This document shows, in pieces, positions 46,626 to 54,494 of a DNA stretch of 64,000 nucleotides; the first letter of the stretch is position 1; the number at the start of each line of letters is the position of its first letter. The DNA is from Olleya sp. Bg11-27 (GTDB lineage: Bacteria; Bacteroidota; Bacteroidia; Flavobacteriales; Flavobacteriaceae). The translations under genes were made by a program, and so were the position numbers. The notes beneath the pieces are model-generated. The model ran no database searches and was not told the origin of the DNA. It was given only the letters and a program-made list of their open reading frames with translations. The stretch is from assembly GCF_002831645.1 (NCBI RefSeq), contig NZ_CP025117.1:1495514-1559513 (forward strand). Direction: 5' to 3'.

Positions 46626-47934
46626 ATATAATTTAGTTGTCTTAGCTGCATTTTGTTGTTCTGCAATAGGAAGTGCACAAGATATTGTAACGCAAGAGCA
46701 AGCAGTAAAGTTAGCCTTAGAAAATAACTACGGAATTAAAATTGCTAAACAAGCGGTTGAAGTGGCAGAGAATAATACAAGTGTCCTAAACTCTGGTTAT
46801 TTACCAACTTTAACTGGCGCTGCAGGGGCAACTTATAATCTAGATAATACTGAGGCGCAATTTTCTGATGGATCATCAACCATTTTAAATGGAGCTGAGA
46901 GTGATAGATATAATGCTTCTGTGAATTTAAATTACACGCTTTTTGATGGATTAGGCCGACAGTATAACTATAAAAGTTTAAAAGAACAATACCAATTGTC
47001 AGAACTACAGGCCCGAGAAACAATTGAAAATACAGTGCTTCAATTGTTTTCCGTGTATTATTCAGTAGCCCAATTAACAGAGAATTTAGATGCATTACAG
47101 GAAACTTTGGAGGTGTCTAAAGATCGATTAGTACGTGCGCAGTATCAGTTTGATTATGGACAAAACACAAAGTTGGGGGTTTTAAATGCAGAAGTAGATA
47201 TTAATAATGATAGTATTAATATCATTTCATCATATCAAGAGTTAAAAAATGCGAAACGCGATTTAAATGTGGTTTTGGGTAATGCTTTAAATCCTGAGTT
47301 TACAGTGAGTACTGCAATAGATTTTAAGTTGCAATTTCAAAAAGACGACCTGTTTGAAAAAGCAAAAACACATAATGTAGCACTGCTTCAGACGGAGAAA
47401 AATATAGCGATTAGTGAACTTGATATTAAGTCTAATAAGTCTGGTTTTTTGCCAACTATAGGCTTGAGTGGGACCTATGGCTGGAATAAGAATAACAATA
47501 ACGGCGCATCATTTGTGTCTGTAAGTACAAATACAGGGTTGTCTGGAGGTTTAAATTTAAGTTGGAATTTGTTTGATGGTGGTAGCACAATAATAAAGGT
47601 TAGAAATGCTAAAGTTAATCTTGAGACTCAAAAACTTCAAAAAGAAAATATTTTAATAGGGATACAACGAGACTTCGAAAATGCTTGGGAAGATTTTGAG
47701 AACAAGTTGAAGATTTTTAATATTCAACAACAAAATATTATTACCTCACAGAATAATTTTGAACGTACTCAAGAAAATTTCAAAATTGGTCAAGTCAATT
47801 CAATCGAGTTTAGACAGGCGCAACTTAATTTATTAAATGCGGAGTTAAGCAGAAACCAAGCTAAATATCAAGCTAAATTAGCAGAGCTACAATTGCTACA
47901 ATTAAGTGGTGAATTACTTAATGTAGACTTTTAA
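46606..47934 (+). CDS. TolC-family outer-membrane efflux channel
   Basis: A 442-residue outer-membrane protein of the TolC family with a signal peptide ending IGSAQ. Two repeated coiled-coil halves are visible (EQAVKLALENNYGIKIAKQ; LQTEKNIAISELDIKSNKSG), with the NLSWNLFDGGST and NYTLFDGLGRQ strands typical of OEP repeats. It completes the tripartite pump with the two upstream genes. The gene overlaps the permease end by 20 bases; a second ATG nine bases later (MNIKYNLVV) is also possible and would reduce the overlap to 11. Confidence 0.9.
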   Translation: MKKMNIKYNLVVLAAFCCSAIGSAQDIVTQEQAVKLALENNYGIKIAKQAVEVAENNTSVLNSGYLPTLTGAAGATYNLDNTEAQFSDGSSTILNGAESDRYNASVNLNYTLFDGLGRQYNYKSLKEQYQLSELQARETIENTVLQLFSVYYSVAQLTENLDALQETLEVSKDRLVRAQYQFDYGQNTKLGVLNAEVDINNDSINIISSYQELKNAKRDLNVVLGNALNPEFTVSTAIDFKLQFQKDDLFEKAKTHNVALLQTEKNIAISELDIKSNKSGFLPTIGLSGTYGWNKNNNNGASFVSVSTNTGLSGGLNLSWNLFDGGSTIIKVRNAKVNLETQKLQKENILIGIQRDFENAWEDFENKLKIFNIQQQNIITSQNNFERTQENFKIGQVNSIEFRQAQLNLLNAELSRNQAKYQAKLAELQLLQLSGELLNVDF

Positions 47935-48119
47935 GTTATTGATTGATAGAGGGGTGTTTTATCGGAAATGTTAGAATGATTTTTGTTTAAATCGCTATTT
48001 TTCGATTAATAACCTCTTTTTTTATTCTAAATGTTAATTTTTTTAGCACTTAATCGAAATAATTTGTTTTTAATCCTCTTTCGTGTTATATTCATTTTAG
48101 TTAATCCCAAAACATTGAC

Positions 48120-48941
48120 ATGAAAACGATAAAACTAACCTTCCTGACCCTTCTTTTTGCTTGTGTATCATTTGCAGGTGTGTCAAACTCTGAGAAAGAA
48201 GCTTTAATAGCACTTTATAATAGCACAAACGGATCAGAGTGGGATACGACTTGGGATCTTGAGGCATCAATAGATACTTGGTACGGAGTAGTCGTGTTAG
48301 ATTCGAAAGTGGTGAGTTTAAACTTATCCTTTAATAACTTACAAGGAACGATACCTGCAGATATAGGCCAATTAACTAATCTACAAGTTTTAAACCTGAG
48401 TTTTAATAAGCTTAACGGGGAGATACCAGAATCTATTACCAACATGAAAGATTTATATTCTCTTCAATTATTTTTAAATCGATTTGAAGGAGAAATTCCA
48501 AATTGGATTGGTAACATAACTAGTTTAGAAGCCTTAGCATTATATAGTAATAAATTTACAGGGGAGATTCCAAATTCTTTAACGAACTTAACTCAGTTAA
48601 AAAGTTTAGAATTAGGAAGTAATTATCTAACAGGGAGTATTCCATTTAATATTAATAATTTAAAAGTACTTAAAAAGTTAAGCCTTTTAGATAATCAATT
48701 AGAGGGGCAAATTCCGGAAAGTATTGTTGAGTTAATTAACCTTGAAGAATTAATATTATCAAGTAACAATTTATCAGGTAGATTACCATTTGAATTGTCT
48801 CAATTATCAAACTTAAAATTAGTGATGGTTAGTGATAATGCATTGACCCAAGAGTATGTTACAGTTGAAGATAATACACCACATAAAATGTCTTTATTTT
48901 TAGAAGATACAGAAGTATTAGCTAGTAGCGTTAAGGAATAA
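48120..48941 (+). CDS. Exported plant-type leucine-rich-repeat protein
   Basis: A 273-residue protein with a signal peptide (residues 1-19). A cap region follows (SEKEALIALYNSTNGSEWDT) that resembles plant LRR N-terminal caps. About seven repeats of the LxxLxLxxNxLxGxIPxx type come next, such as LNLSFNNLQGTIPADIGQL and LELGSNYLTGSIPFNI. There is no membrane anchor and no visible type IX C-terminal signal; the last 35 residues are acidic. Such proteins bind other proteins, but the partner here is unknown. The gene stands alone with its own terminator. Confidence 0.8.
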   Translation: MKTIKLTFLTLLFACVSFAGVSNSEKEALIALYNSTNGSEWDTTWDLEASIDTWYGVVVLDSKVVSLNLSFNNLQGTIPADIGQLTNLQVLNLSFNKLNGEIPESITNMKDLYSLQLFLNRFEGEIPNWIGNITSLEALALYSNKFTGEIPNSLTNLTQLKSLELGSNYLTGSIPFNINNLKVLKKLSLLDNQLEGQIPESIVELINLEELILSSNNLSGRLPFELSQLSNLKLVMVSDNALTQEYVTVEDNTPHKMSLFLEDTEVLASSVKE

Positions 48942-48961
48942 CATATGTTAAAGATATATTT

Positions 48962-48990
48962 AAAAAAGTCAACCATTGGTTGACTTTTTT
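48962..48990 (+). terminator. Terminator after the LRR gene
   Basis: AAAAAAGTCAACC and GGTTGACTTTTTT form a perfect stem of about 13 bp with a short loop, followed by a T-rich stretch. Confidence 0.88.
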
Positions 48991-49012
48991 TATTTTTGGT
49001 AAAAAGTAAATT

Positions 49013-49195
49013 ATGTTCGAACATTATTTTCAATGTCCTTATTGTTGGGAAACGGTTTCCATGTTATTAGATCCTAGTATTATTATACAGACTTATGTGG
49101 AAGATTGTGAGGTTTGTTGTAACCCAATACAAGTCACACCAAATTTTTTTGACTTAGAACTTGTTGGTTTTGAAGCTCTTAATATCGAACAATAA
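49013..49195 (+). CDS. CPXCG-motif cysteine-rich small protein
   Basis: A 60-residue protein with two cysteine pairs, CPYC (residues 8-11) and CEVCC (about 32-36), the pattern of the CPXCG family that probably binds zinc. The protein is acidic (DPSIIIQTYVEDCEVC, NFFDLELVGFEALNIEQ). Its function is unknown. It lies between the LRR terminator and the tRNA promoter and is probably transcribed independently. Confidence 0.75.
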   Translation: MFEHYFQCPYCWETVSMLLDPSIIIQTYVEDCEVCCNPIQVTPNFFDLELVGFEALNIEQ

Positions 49196-49213
49196 AAAAA
49201 CAAAAAAAAAGGC

Positions 49214-49243
49214 TTGTTTTATCTAAAAAGGTTTGTATATTTG
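49214..49243 (+). promoter_or_regulatory. Promoter of the initiator tRNA
   Basis: TTG at 49214-49216, a 19-base spacer and TATATTTG at 49236-49243: a full match to the flavobacterial TTG / TAnnTTTG promoter. The precursor would carry a 5' leader of about 65 bases. Confidence 0.75.
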
Positions 49244-49314
49244 CAGTCCGAAACGGTTATGTCGCCATTATGAAGCGAAAGTTAAAAGCTAAGTTAAGCA
49301 TTCGGAATTTACAT

Positions 49315-49387
<73 letters not shown>

Positions 49388-49393
49388 CTAAGC

Positions 49394-49424
49394 AAAGCTT
49401 CACAGAAATGTGAAGCTTTTTTGT
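49394..49424 (+). terminator. Terminator after tRNA-fMet
   Basis: AAAGCTTCACA (49394-49404) and TGTGAAGCTTT (49409-49419) form an 11-bp stem with a four-base loop, followed by a T run. Confidence 0.88.
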
Positions 49425-49436
49425 TTTATATAGATG

Positions 49437-49460
49437 TCGTGATAATTTAGATTATCACGA
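49437..49460. repeat. Perfect inverted repeat, possible operator
   Basis: TCGTGATAAT and ATTATCACGA are exact reverse complements separated by TTAG. No T run follows, so it is not a standard terminator. It lies between the tRNA terminator and the oleate hydratase terminator in otherwise featureless DNA. Confidence 0.5.
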
Positions 49461-49532
49461 TAGTGTGATTAAATAATCTCAGACGCATCAGGATTGATTA
49501 ACTGTCCACTGCTACATAATTCCTTTCAAAAC

Positions 49533-49565
49533 AAAAAAAACCGAGGCAAATAGCCTCGATTTTTG
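49533..49565 (-). terminator. Terminator after oleate hydratase 1
   Basis: CGAGGC and GCCTCG form a stem extended by A/T pairs around a five-base loop. An A run precedes it and a T run follows it on the plus strand, so it should work for the minus-strand oleate hydratase transcript. Confidence 0.75.
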
Positions 49566-49602
49566 AATCCTTAAGATTGTATTCTAATTAATTCTTAACC
49601 TT

Positions 49603-51177
49603 TTATTTAATAGCTTTAAAAAAGGAATCTATAAGGACTTTGGGTGATTTATCATGTTTTGTAATTTTGGGTATTTCCAAATCAATATTTAATAATTGAT
49701 AGACTGCCGTTTGAGCAGCTCTTACAGAATATTCGACAGTAAATACAACATCATCAGCGAGTTCTACAAATTGGCTTACAAAGGCTAAGTTTTTAGAGCT
49801 TTCAGGTACAGGTTTTGGTCTGTCGTTGTAAGCGCGTGGCATAAACATAGACGTTATATATGGCATTCTGCAAGGTACGCAAACAGCATCATCAAAAACA
49901 TTATCATCAAAGTTAAAGTGTCCTGCTAACTCTTTAAGGATGTCTTGTCCGTTACTTTCAACCATTGTTTTTGGAATAAAATCTCCAACACGATTCCCGT
50001 GTAACGCATAGCCCCAAAGGATATAGACATCATCCGGTTGATCGATAAAGTGTGGTTGATTATAAAGTACAACAGACATGAGCCAATTAGAATCCTTGAA
50101 AGTTACTAAACCTCCAGTTCCTGCTTCATTGCCAGTCATTTTCTCAATTTTATCAAAAAACTCAGATGATTTGAATGTTACTGTAAACGATTCCCAAAAA
50201 GATTCAGGAATACTACTATTAAAAGGTGCTGGATTTCCAAAATCAGGTCTTCCTTTTGCTAATTTTTCCCAAAGGGTCCATCCTTTACTTTCTACTTTTG
50301 TTTTTTTAACCGGGGCTTGTGTCATAGAGCCTATACTTGAAGCATCAACCATAGAGCCATTTTGGAAAATAACAATATCATCAGGGGTAACACTAACTTG
50401 TTTGGGACCCTCTTGGTTAATTACTGTAAGTGAAGTAACGGTGACTTTTCCATTTATATCTTCTACAACTATATCATCTACGGTAGTCGCTAGTTCAAAA
50501 TTAACACCTTTGTCTTTAAGCCAAGCTATTAACGGAAGCACTAAAGAGTCATACTGATTATAAATGGTTCTTTTAACCCCACCAAGTGTATTAATTCTTG
50601 GAAACTCATTCATAAAACGATGTAAATAGCGTTTAAATTCTACTGCACTATGCCAAGGTTCAAAAGCAAACGTGGTCTGCCACATGTACCAAAAGTTAGT
50701 GTTAAAAAAACCAGGTGATAACCAATCGGTGATTTTTGAGGTACCTAATTTTTCTTCTGATGCTTCAAGAAGTTTTAAAAACTCTAGTCTATCATGCATA
50801 TCAAAACCCATGGTAGAGGTGTCTACAATATGACAGTTTTTGTCTATTAAACGACCTTGCGAGTGTGCGATATGTTTTTTATTAAAAGCAATCGTTTCGT
50901 CTTTTACAGACATGCCTTTATTATTGATGGAAGGGATGTCTTTAAATAAGCCCCAAAAGCATTCATAAGCATCTGTGGTTAACATTCTACCTCCTCGAAG
51001 GGAATAACTCCCGTCATCAAGTCGCGCACCATCTAGGCAGCCTCCTAATGTTGGTAGTTTTTCAAAAACAGTAATTTGATGTCCAGGAATACCGCCATCA
51101 CGAATCATGAATACAGCTGCAGATAATGAGCCAAGTCCACCGCCTAAACAATACGCTTTAAAATTATTAGTTGTCAT
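49603..51177 (-). CDS. ohyA: Oleate hydratase 1 (FAD-dependent, short type)
   Basis: A 524-residue enzyme that adds water to the cis-9 double bond of oleate to give 10-hydroxystearate. The FAD motif is CLGGGLGSLSAAVFMIRDGG near residue 10. The family block RGGRMLTTDAYECFWGLFKD follows near residue 62. WHSAVEFKRYLHRFM and YITSMFMPRAYNDRP are further conserved blocks. The Glu of the well-studied RGGRE motif is Met here, and the protein lacks the long C-terminal extension of dimeric enzymes; both features fit the shorter Rhodococcus-like subgroup as I recall it. It has its own TGA-N6-TCA promoter box (51245-51256). Confidence 0.88.
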   Translation of the reverse strand: MTTNNFKAYCLGGGLGSLSAAVFMIRDGGIPGHQITVFEKLPTLGGCLDGARLDDGSYSLRGGRMLTTDAYECFWGLFKDIPSINNKGMSVKDETIAFNKKHIAHSQGRLIDKNCHIVDTSTMGFDMHDRLEFLKLLEASEEKLGTSKITDWLSPGFFNTNFWYMWQTTFAFEPWHSAVEFKRYLHRFMNEFPRINTLGGVKRTIYNQYDSLVLPLIAWLKDKGVNFELATTVDDIVVEDINGKVTVTSLTVINQEGPKQVSVTPDDIVIFQNGSMVDASSIGSMTQAPVKKTKVESKGWTLWEKLAKGRPDFGNPAPFNSSIPESFWESFTVTFKSSEFFDKIEKMTGNEAGTGGLVTFKDSNWLMSVVLYNQPHFIDQPDDVYILWGYALHGNRVGDFIPKTMVESNGQDILKELAGHFNFDDNVFDDAVCVPCRMPYITSMFMPRAYNDRPKPVPESSKNLAFVSQFVELADDVVFTVEYSVRAAQTAVYQLLNIDLEIPKITKHDKSPKVLIDSFFKAIK

Positions 51178-51213
51178 ATTTTTAGTTTTTAGATTAAATC
51201 TTGTTGTGTCTTA

Positions 51214-51256
51214 CAAAATTAGGAAGCGCTATGGGCTTTAGAAATGATGCAGGTCA
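51214..51256 (-). promoter_or_regulatory. Crp/Fnr-type box plus -7 element of oleate hydratase 1
   Basis: Read on the minus strand the box is TGACCTGCATCA (51245-51256) and the -7 element is TAATTTTG (51214-51221), an exact TAnnTTTG match. Box start to -7 start is 35 bases, identical to the seven other boxed promoters of the region. The -7 element lies 36 bases before the start codon. Confidence 0.75.
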
Positions 51257-51333
51257 GTAAGCGTATTAATTTAAAATTAAAGAGCAATACTATTTATATA
51301 TAGTGTTTTGGTCGTTAAATACTAGCTCTAAAG

Positions 51334-51376
51334 TGACCTAGGTCATTTTACCTTAAATAGTTACTGTTTACATTTA
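51334..51376 (+). promoter_or_regulatory. Crp/Fnr-type box plus -7 element of the 51.4-52.5 kb operon
   Basis: The perfect palindrome TGACCTAGGTCA is at 51334-51345 and TACATTTA (TAnnTTTG-like) starts exactly 35 bases later at 51369. If transcription starts about seven bases past the -7 centre, the palindrome is centred near -41, the class II position. Confidence 0.8.
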
Positions 51377-51396
51377 CTTTTTAAAACTTTATTGAT

Positions 51397-51855
51397 ATGA
51401 GCGATTTTAGAAACAGACCAAAAGATAATTTTATGCACGAAGCCACATGGGAACAATTATATGTGCTTACGGAGCATTGGCAATCCGATATTGAGTTTTA
51501 TAAACAGGATTTAAATTTTTTACATCATCTAATTGATAAATATTTTTTATACCTATCAAAAAAGGAAAATATTGATTTAGTACTTGAAATTGAAGTAAAC
51601 TTACTAGATGTAGAAAAACAATGTAACACATTATTGGAAAGGATACATAAGCATTTGCATCATTTAAGCGCGTTGGTAGATGATCCTTTTACATACGTTT
51701 CAGATAAGTTTAGAGATGAACACGAACAATTAGAGGACGATTTAACTCAGTTTTTAAAAGACTTCAGACAAAATAGAAAAGAGGTTTTTTCAATAACAGA
51801 ACATATGATTGGGGGAGAAGAATTAATCAAACAACTAAATGTTTTACATAAATAG
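51397..51855 (+). CDS. Small helical stress-region protein A, unknown function
   Basis: A 152-residue soluble protein, predicted almost entirely alpha-helical with coiled-coil stretches (EQLYVLTEHWQSDIEFYKQD; DEHEQLEDDLTQFLKDFRQN). It is rich in His, Glu, Leu and Lys, with no signal peptide and no catalytic motif. Its N-terminal pattern (MHE..W...L..W..DI.FYKQDL.FL..L..K) is repeated in the 128-residue protein encoded at 52579-52965, so the two appear related. It is the first gene of an operon headed by a perfect TGACCTAGGTCA box. I do not recognise a named family. Confidence 0.75.
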   Translation: MSDFRNRPKDNFMHEATWEQLYVLTEHWQSDIEFYKQDLNFLHHLIDKYFLYLSKKENIDLVLEIEVNLLDVEKQCNTLLERIHKHLHHLSALVDDPFTYVSDKFRDEHEQLEDDLTQFLKDFRQNRKEVFSITEHMIGGEELIKQLNVLHK

Positions 51856-51889
51856 CGTATTTAATTTTTAACCATTAAAAAGAATCCTA

Positions 51890-52108
51890 ATGAAAGACCT
51901 ACAACAAGTATTAACAGACATAACACAACTTACCGGAAATATCGAAACCAATTATCCTGAACTCTATCGCTCTTTAGATGAGAATCCTTTGACATTACCA
52001 ATGAGCAAACATCCACACATGGATAAAAAAGTAATGACGGACTATTTAGAAGGTTTGAAACAACTTTTAAATCATTATATTGAGGAAGAAAATAATAAAA
52101 AGCAATAG
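51890..52108 (+). CDS. Small acidic protein, unknown function
   Basis: A 72-residue protein, MKDLQQVLTDITQLTGNIET at the start and a charged ENNKKQ end. It is predicted to be helical with a Pro-rich centre (NPLTLPMSKHPHMDKK). No known domain is recognised. It lies 34 bases after the 152-residue gene and 17 before the ArsC-like gene, so it is very likely part of the same operon. Its coding status is supported by this packing and by the ATG spacing rather than by similarity. Confidence 0.6.
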   Translation: MKDLQQVLTDITQLTGNIETNYPELYRSLDENPLTLPMSKHPHMDKKVMTDYLEGLKQLLNHYIEEENNKKQ

Positions 52109-52125
52109 ATTTTAATAATCAAATT

Positions 52126-52491
52126 ATGGGAGAGATTGCAACATCAAATAGGCAGATTACAGTATACTATAGCTCAAAATCCGAAAGAGCAAAACAGGCA
52201 TTGGCCTATGCTAAAGCAGATGGCTTTAAGGTTGAAGAAATAGATATATTAAAAACAAAATTAACAGGCACACAACTTGTAGAATTGGCAGAACGGTTAC
52301 ATGTTGAGGTCGCAGCTCTTGTAAATCAAGAGAGTCCAGCCTATCAATCTAGTTTTGAACCGCATAACCTGTCAACCGATGATTGGATAAAAATGATACT
52401 ACACAATCCGCAAATCATGAAACAGCCAATTGCATTACATGGGGATAAAACCATTCTGGTAGACACACCAACAGATATTCTTAAAATATAA
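52126..52491 (+). CDS. ArsC/Spx-fold protein lacking the catalytic cysteine
   Basis: A 121-residue thioredoxin-like protein of the ArsC/YffB/Spx family. The first strand and helix read ITVYYSSKSERAKQALAYAK, where active relatives have a Cys after the first strand; here the aligned residue is Ser19, and no cysteine occurs in the whole protein. The C-terminal block NPQIMKQPIALHGDKTILVD retains the family's NPxxxxxPI layout. Reductase activity is therefore unlikely; binding to another protein, as Spx does with RNA polymerase, is one possibility. It is the third gene of the boxed operon. Confidence 0.75.
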   Translation: MGEIATSNRQITVYYSSKSERAKQALAYAKADGFKVEEIDILKTKLTGTQLVELAERLHVEVAALVNQESPAYQSSFEPHNLSTDDWIKMILHNPQIMKQPIALHGDKTILVDTPTDILKI

Positions 52492-52509
52492 ATCTGGTTT
52501 TTATCAGAC

Positions 52510-52552
52510 TGACCTAGGTCATTTCATATACGGTAGTAAAATATAACCTTTG
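52510..52552 (+). promoter_or_regulatory. Crp/Fnr-type box plus -7 element of the 52.6-54.2 kb operon
   Basis: The perfect palindrome TGACCTAGGTCA is at 52510-52521, and AACCTTTG (one mismatch to TAnnTTTG) starts exactly 35 bases later at 52545. It drives the 128-residue protein and the MgtC-like gene. Confidence 0.75.
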
Positions 52553-52578
52553 TGATATAATAAAAATAATTAATTATC

Positions 52579-52965
52579 ATGGAAAAAGAAATTATATACA
52601 ACTCAAACATGCACTTTGAGCACGAACAATGGAAAGGTGAATTGGCATTTTGGAAACAAGAGTTATTGTTTTTTAATAATAAATTAAGCGAACTAGTAAC
52701 GCGATGGACTAATAAAGATGTGTTGGCACAATTAGAGCATTATCAAAACGAATTTATTCTTCATGGTGGTGTTATTGAAGACCTACAAGAAACTATAGAA
52801 AAACACGAAACACGTATCGCAGCACAAAGCATAGAAGGCGAGGATGCAATAGATGTTCGTCTAGCAGAACAACATGTTGCGTTTAGAGATAAAATGGAAA
52901 CACAACGTGAGATTTACGCAGATCTTAAAAAAGAATTTTTCAGGTTTCTAGAAAAGTACATGTAA
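52579..52965 (+). CDS. Small helical stress-region protein B, unknown function
   Basis: A 128-residue soluble helical protein. NMHFEHEQWKGELAFWKQEL near the N-terminus parallels the N-terminal part of the 152-residue protein at 51397, and the C-terminus is Lys/Phe-rich (KKEFFRFLEKYM). Heptad-like spacing suggests a coiled-coil bundle. It has no cysteine, signal peptide or recognised domain. It lies downstream of its own perfect TGACCTAGGTCA promoter and six bases before the MgtC-like gene, with which it is surely co-transcribed. Confidence 0.75.
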   Translation: MEKEIIYNSNMHFEHEQWKGELAFWKQELLFFNNKLSELVTRWTNKDVLAQLEHYQNEFILHGGVIEDLQETIEKHETRIAAQSIEGEDAIDVRLAEQHVAFRDKMETQREIYADLKKEFFRFLEKYM

Positions 52966-52971
52966 TATTAA

Positions 52972-54246
52972 ATGCAAATACAAGAAGAGATAAATCAGCT
53001 CGTGGGATCTTATATTCTAGGAGTATTGATAAGCTTAGGGATTGGTCTTATACTTGGTCTAGAACGGGAGTATGATAAACTCAAAGAAGACAATGGTATA
53101 GCAGGTATAAGAACATTTCCTATAGTGACTATTCTTGGATTTACACTAGGTAATCTTACTACAATTTATACCGTATGGCTCTTAATTATAAGTTTAGGAG
53201 CCTTTATTTTGTTTTTAGCATTCAATCAATATGCTCAAAATAAAGAACTCCCTAGTCAAGATTTAACAACTAATTTAGCCTTAATAACAACCTTTGTATT
53301 AGGGGTAATGGTTTCGGCGGAATATTATAGAGATGCAGTCGCGACAGCAGTTATCATAGTTACATTACTATCATTAAAAACAAGGTTTCGCACAGTCATT
53401 CAAAACATTACTTCAATAGAGCTTTTTGCATTTATAAAATTCGCAATAATAGCCTTATTAATACTTCCTTTTCTACCAAACAAAACGTACGGACCAGATA
53501 ATTTATTAAACCCTTACGAGATTGGTTCGATAATAGTCATTGTGTCTTTCTTAAATTTTATCGGTTATTTCCTGGTTAAGTTTATTGGCTCAAAAAGAGG
53601 GATCATACTAACAGCCATACTTGGTGGGCTTATTTCTAGCACAGCAGTAGCCTGGAATTATGCATCTAGTAGTAAGGCCTCTCCAGAACTCTCCAAAAAA
53701 TATAGTGCAGGAATCATTGTAGCTTCGGCGATTATGTTTCCCAGATTAGCCTTTTTGGCCTATATTTTTAATAGCGCTATATTGGTTAATTTAATACTGC
53801 CATTTGGACTATTAACACTAGTTTGTATTGTAGCAACCTTATTATTAATGCGCAAGGACGACCCTAAACCAGATACCAATATAAAATTAGGTAATCCATT
53901 AAATATGTTAAATGCGATTGGATTTGGTGCCGTGTATGTCATCATCCTTTTTGCTGTTTATTATAGCAATCAATTTTTTGGAGAAAGTGGTCTATATTAT
54001 TCGGCCTTAATTGCGGGACTAGCAGATACAGATGCCATTACAATAAGTATGTCCAAATTTGCTTTAGATCAAGACAAACTAACACTAGCATCTTCCGTAA
54101 TCATTGCTGCAACCATCAGTAATATGTTAGTCAAATTAGGTATAACCCTATTTAAAGGCTCTAAAACTACAGGTAAACTTGTTGGTTATGCGTTTGGAAC
54201 CGTCATTTTAGTTGGTATTATTTACATTCTTATTATTAGAAGTTAA
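52972..54246 (+). CDS. MgtC/SapB-type membrane protein with DUF4010 domain
   Basis: A 424-residue integral membrane protein with about twelve hydrophobic helices. The N-terminal MgtC/SapB part contains IGLILGLEREYDKLKEDNGIAGIRTF, whose GLERE and GIRTF motifs are the family signature. The C-terminal DUF4010 part contains GLISSTAVAWNYA and GLADTDAITISMSK. MgtC proteins modulate magnesium homeostasis or ATP synthase under stress; the role of the DUF4010 fusion is not established. It is the second gene of a boxed operon. The structured intergenic element lies 22 bases downstream. Confidence 0.85.
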   Translation: MQIQEEINQLVGSYILGVLISLGIGLILGLEREYDKLKEDNGIAGIRTFPIVTILGFTLGNLTTIYTVWLLIISLGAFILFLAFNQYAQNKELPSQDLTTNLALITTFVLGVMVSAEYYRDAVATAVIIVTLLSLKTRFRTVIQNITSIELFAFIKFAIIALLILPFLPNKTYGPDNLLNPYEIGSIIVIVSFLNFIGYFLVKFIGSKRGIILTAILGGLISSTAVAWNYASSSKASPELSKKYSAGIIVASAIMFPRLAFLAYIFNSAILVNLILPFGLLTLVCIVATLLLMRKDDPKPDTNIKLGNPLNMLNAIGFGAVYVIILFAVYYSNQFFGESGLYYSALIAGLADTDAITISMSKFALDQDKLTLASSVIIAATISNMLVKLGITLFKGSKTTGKLVGYAFGTVILVGIIYILIIRS

Positions 54247-54267
54247 TTATATTTTAATAATTAAAAG

Positions 54268-54360
54268 TTGGGCGTGACCATAAAGGTCAGGCTTTTCGCT
54301 GCAATTCCTCGCACCTCCTGCGTCGGGCTGTGGGATTTTCACTGCAATCCTTCACGCAAA
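54268..54360 (+). repeat. Structured intergenic element, copy 2
   Basis: This 93-base element on the plus strand begins TTGGGCGTGACCATAAAGGT and ends TGCAATCCTTCACGCAAA. Its leading arm is a TGACC-ATAAA-GGTCA hairpin (54274-54288). Blocks shared with the minus strand of 8469-8561 include GGGCGT, ACCA, GGTC, GCT, an inner arm and a closing CACGC/TAACGC block, while the loop differs completely (GC-rich here, AT-rich there). It follows the MgtC-like gene, which has no other terminator. Confidence 0.55.
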
Positions 54361-54395
54361 TTCACCCTTTTTAATAGCTTTTTTTTGCATCAAGT

Positions 54396-54438
54396 TGACC
54401 TAGGTCAGTGCAAGTGTTCTTTTAGAAAAGTAATTTTA
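54396..54438 (+). promoter_or_regulatory. Crp/Fnr-type box plus -7 element of the DUF5661 gene
   Basis: The perfect palindrome TGACCTAGGTCA is at 54396-54407 (preceded by T, giving TTGAC-N4-GTCA), and TAATTTTA starts exactly 35 bases later at 54431. It leaves a leader of about 50 bases before the ATG at 54495. Confidence 0.8.
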
Positions 54439-54494
54439 TGCTATAAGTTTTGATAGCCATTTTATTGGGATTCTGTCAAATAAAGCACAATACA

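Noticed and set aside
54268-54453. 61-codon reading frame starting with TTG on the plus strand
   Set aside because: It lies over the structured intergenic element and the DUF5661 promoter box, begins in the repeat and has no protein-like composition.
54450-54494. Longer N-terminus for the DUF5661 protein
   Set aside because: The added 15 residues begin near the predicted transcript start; homologous start MKKVNTQQAK lies at 54495.
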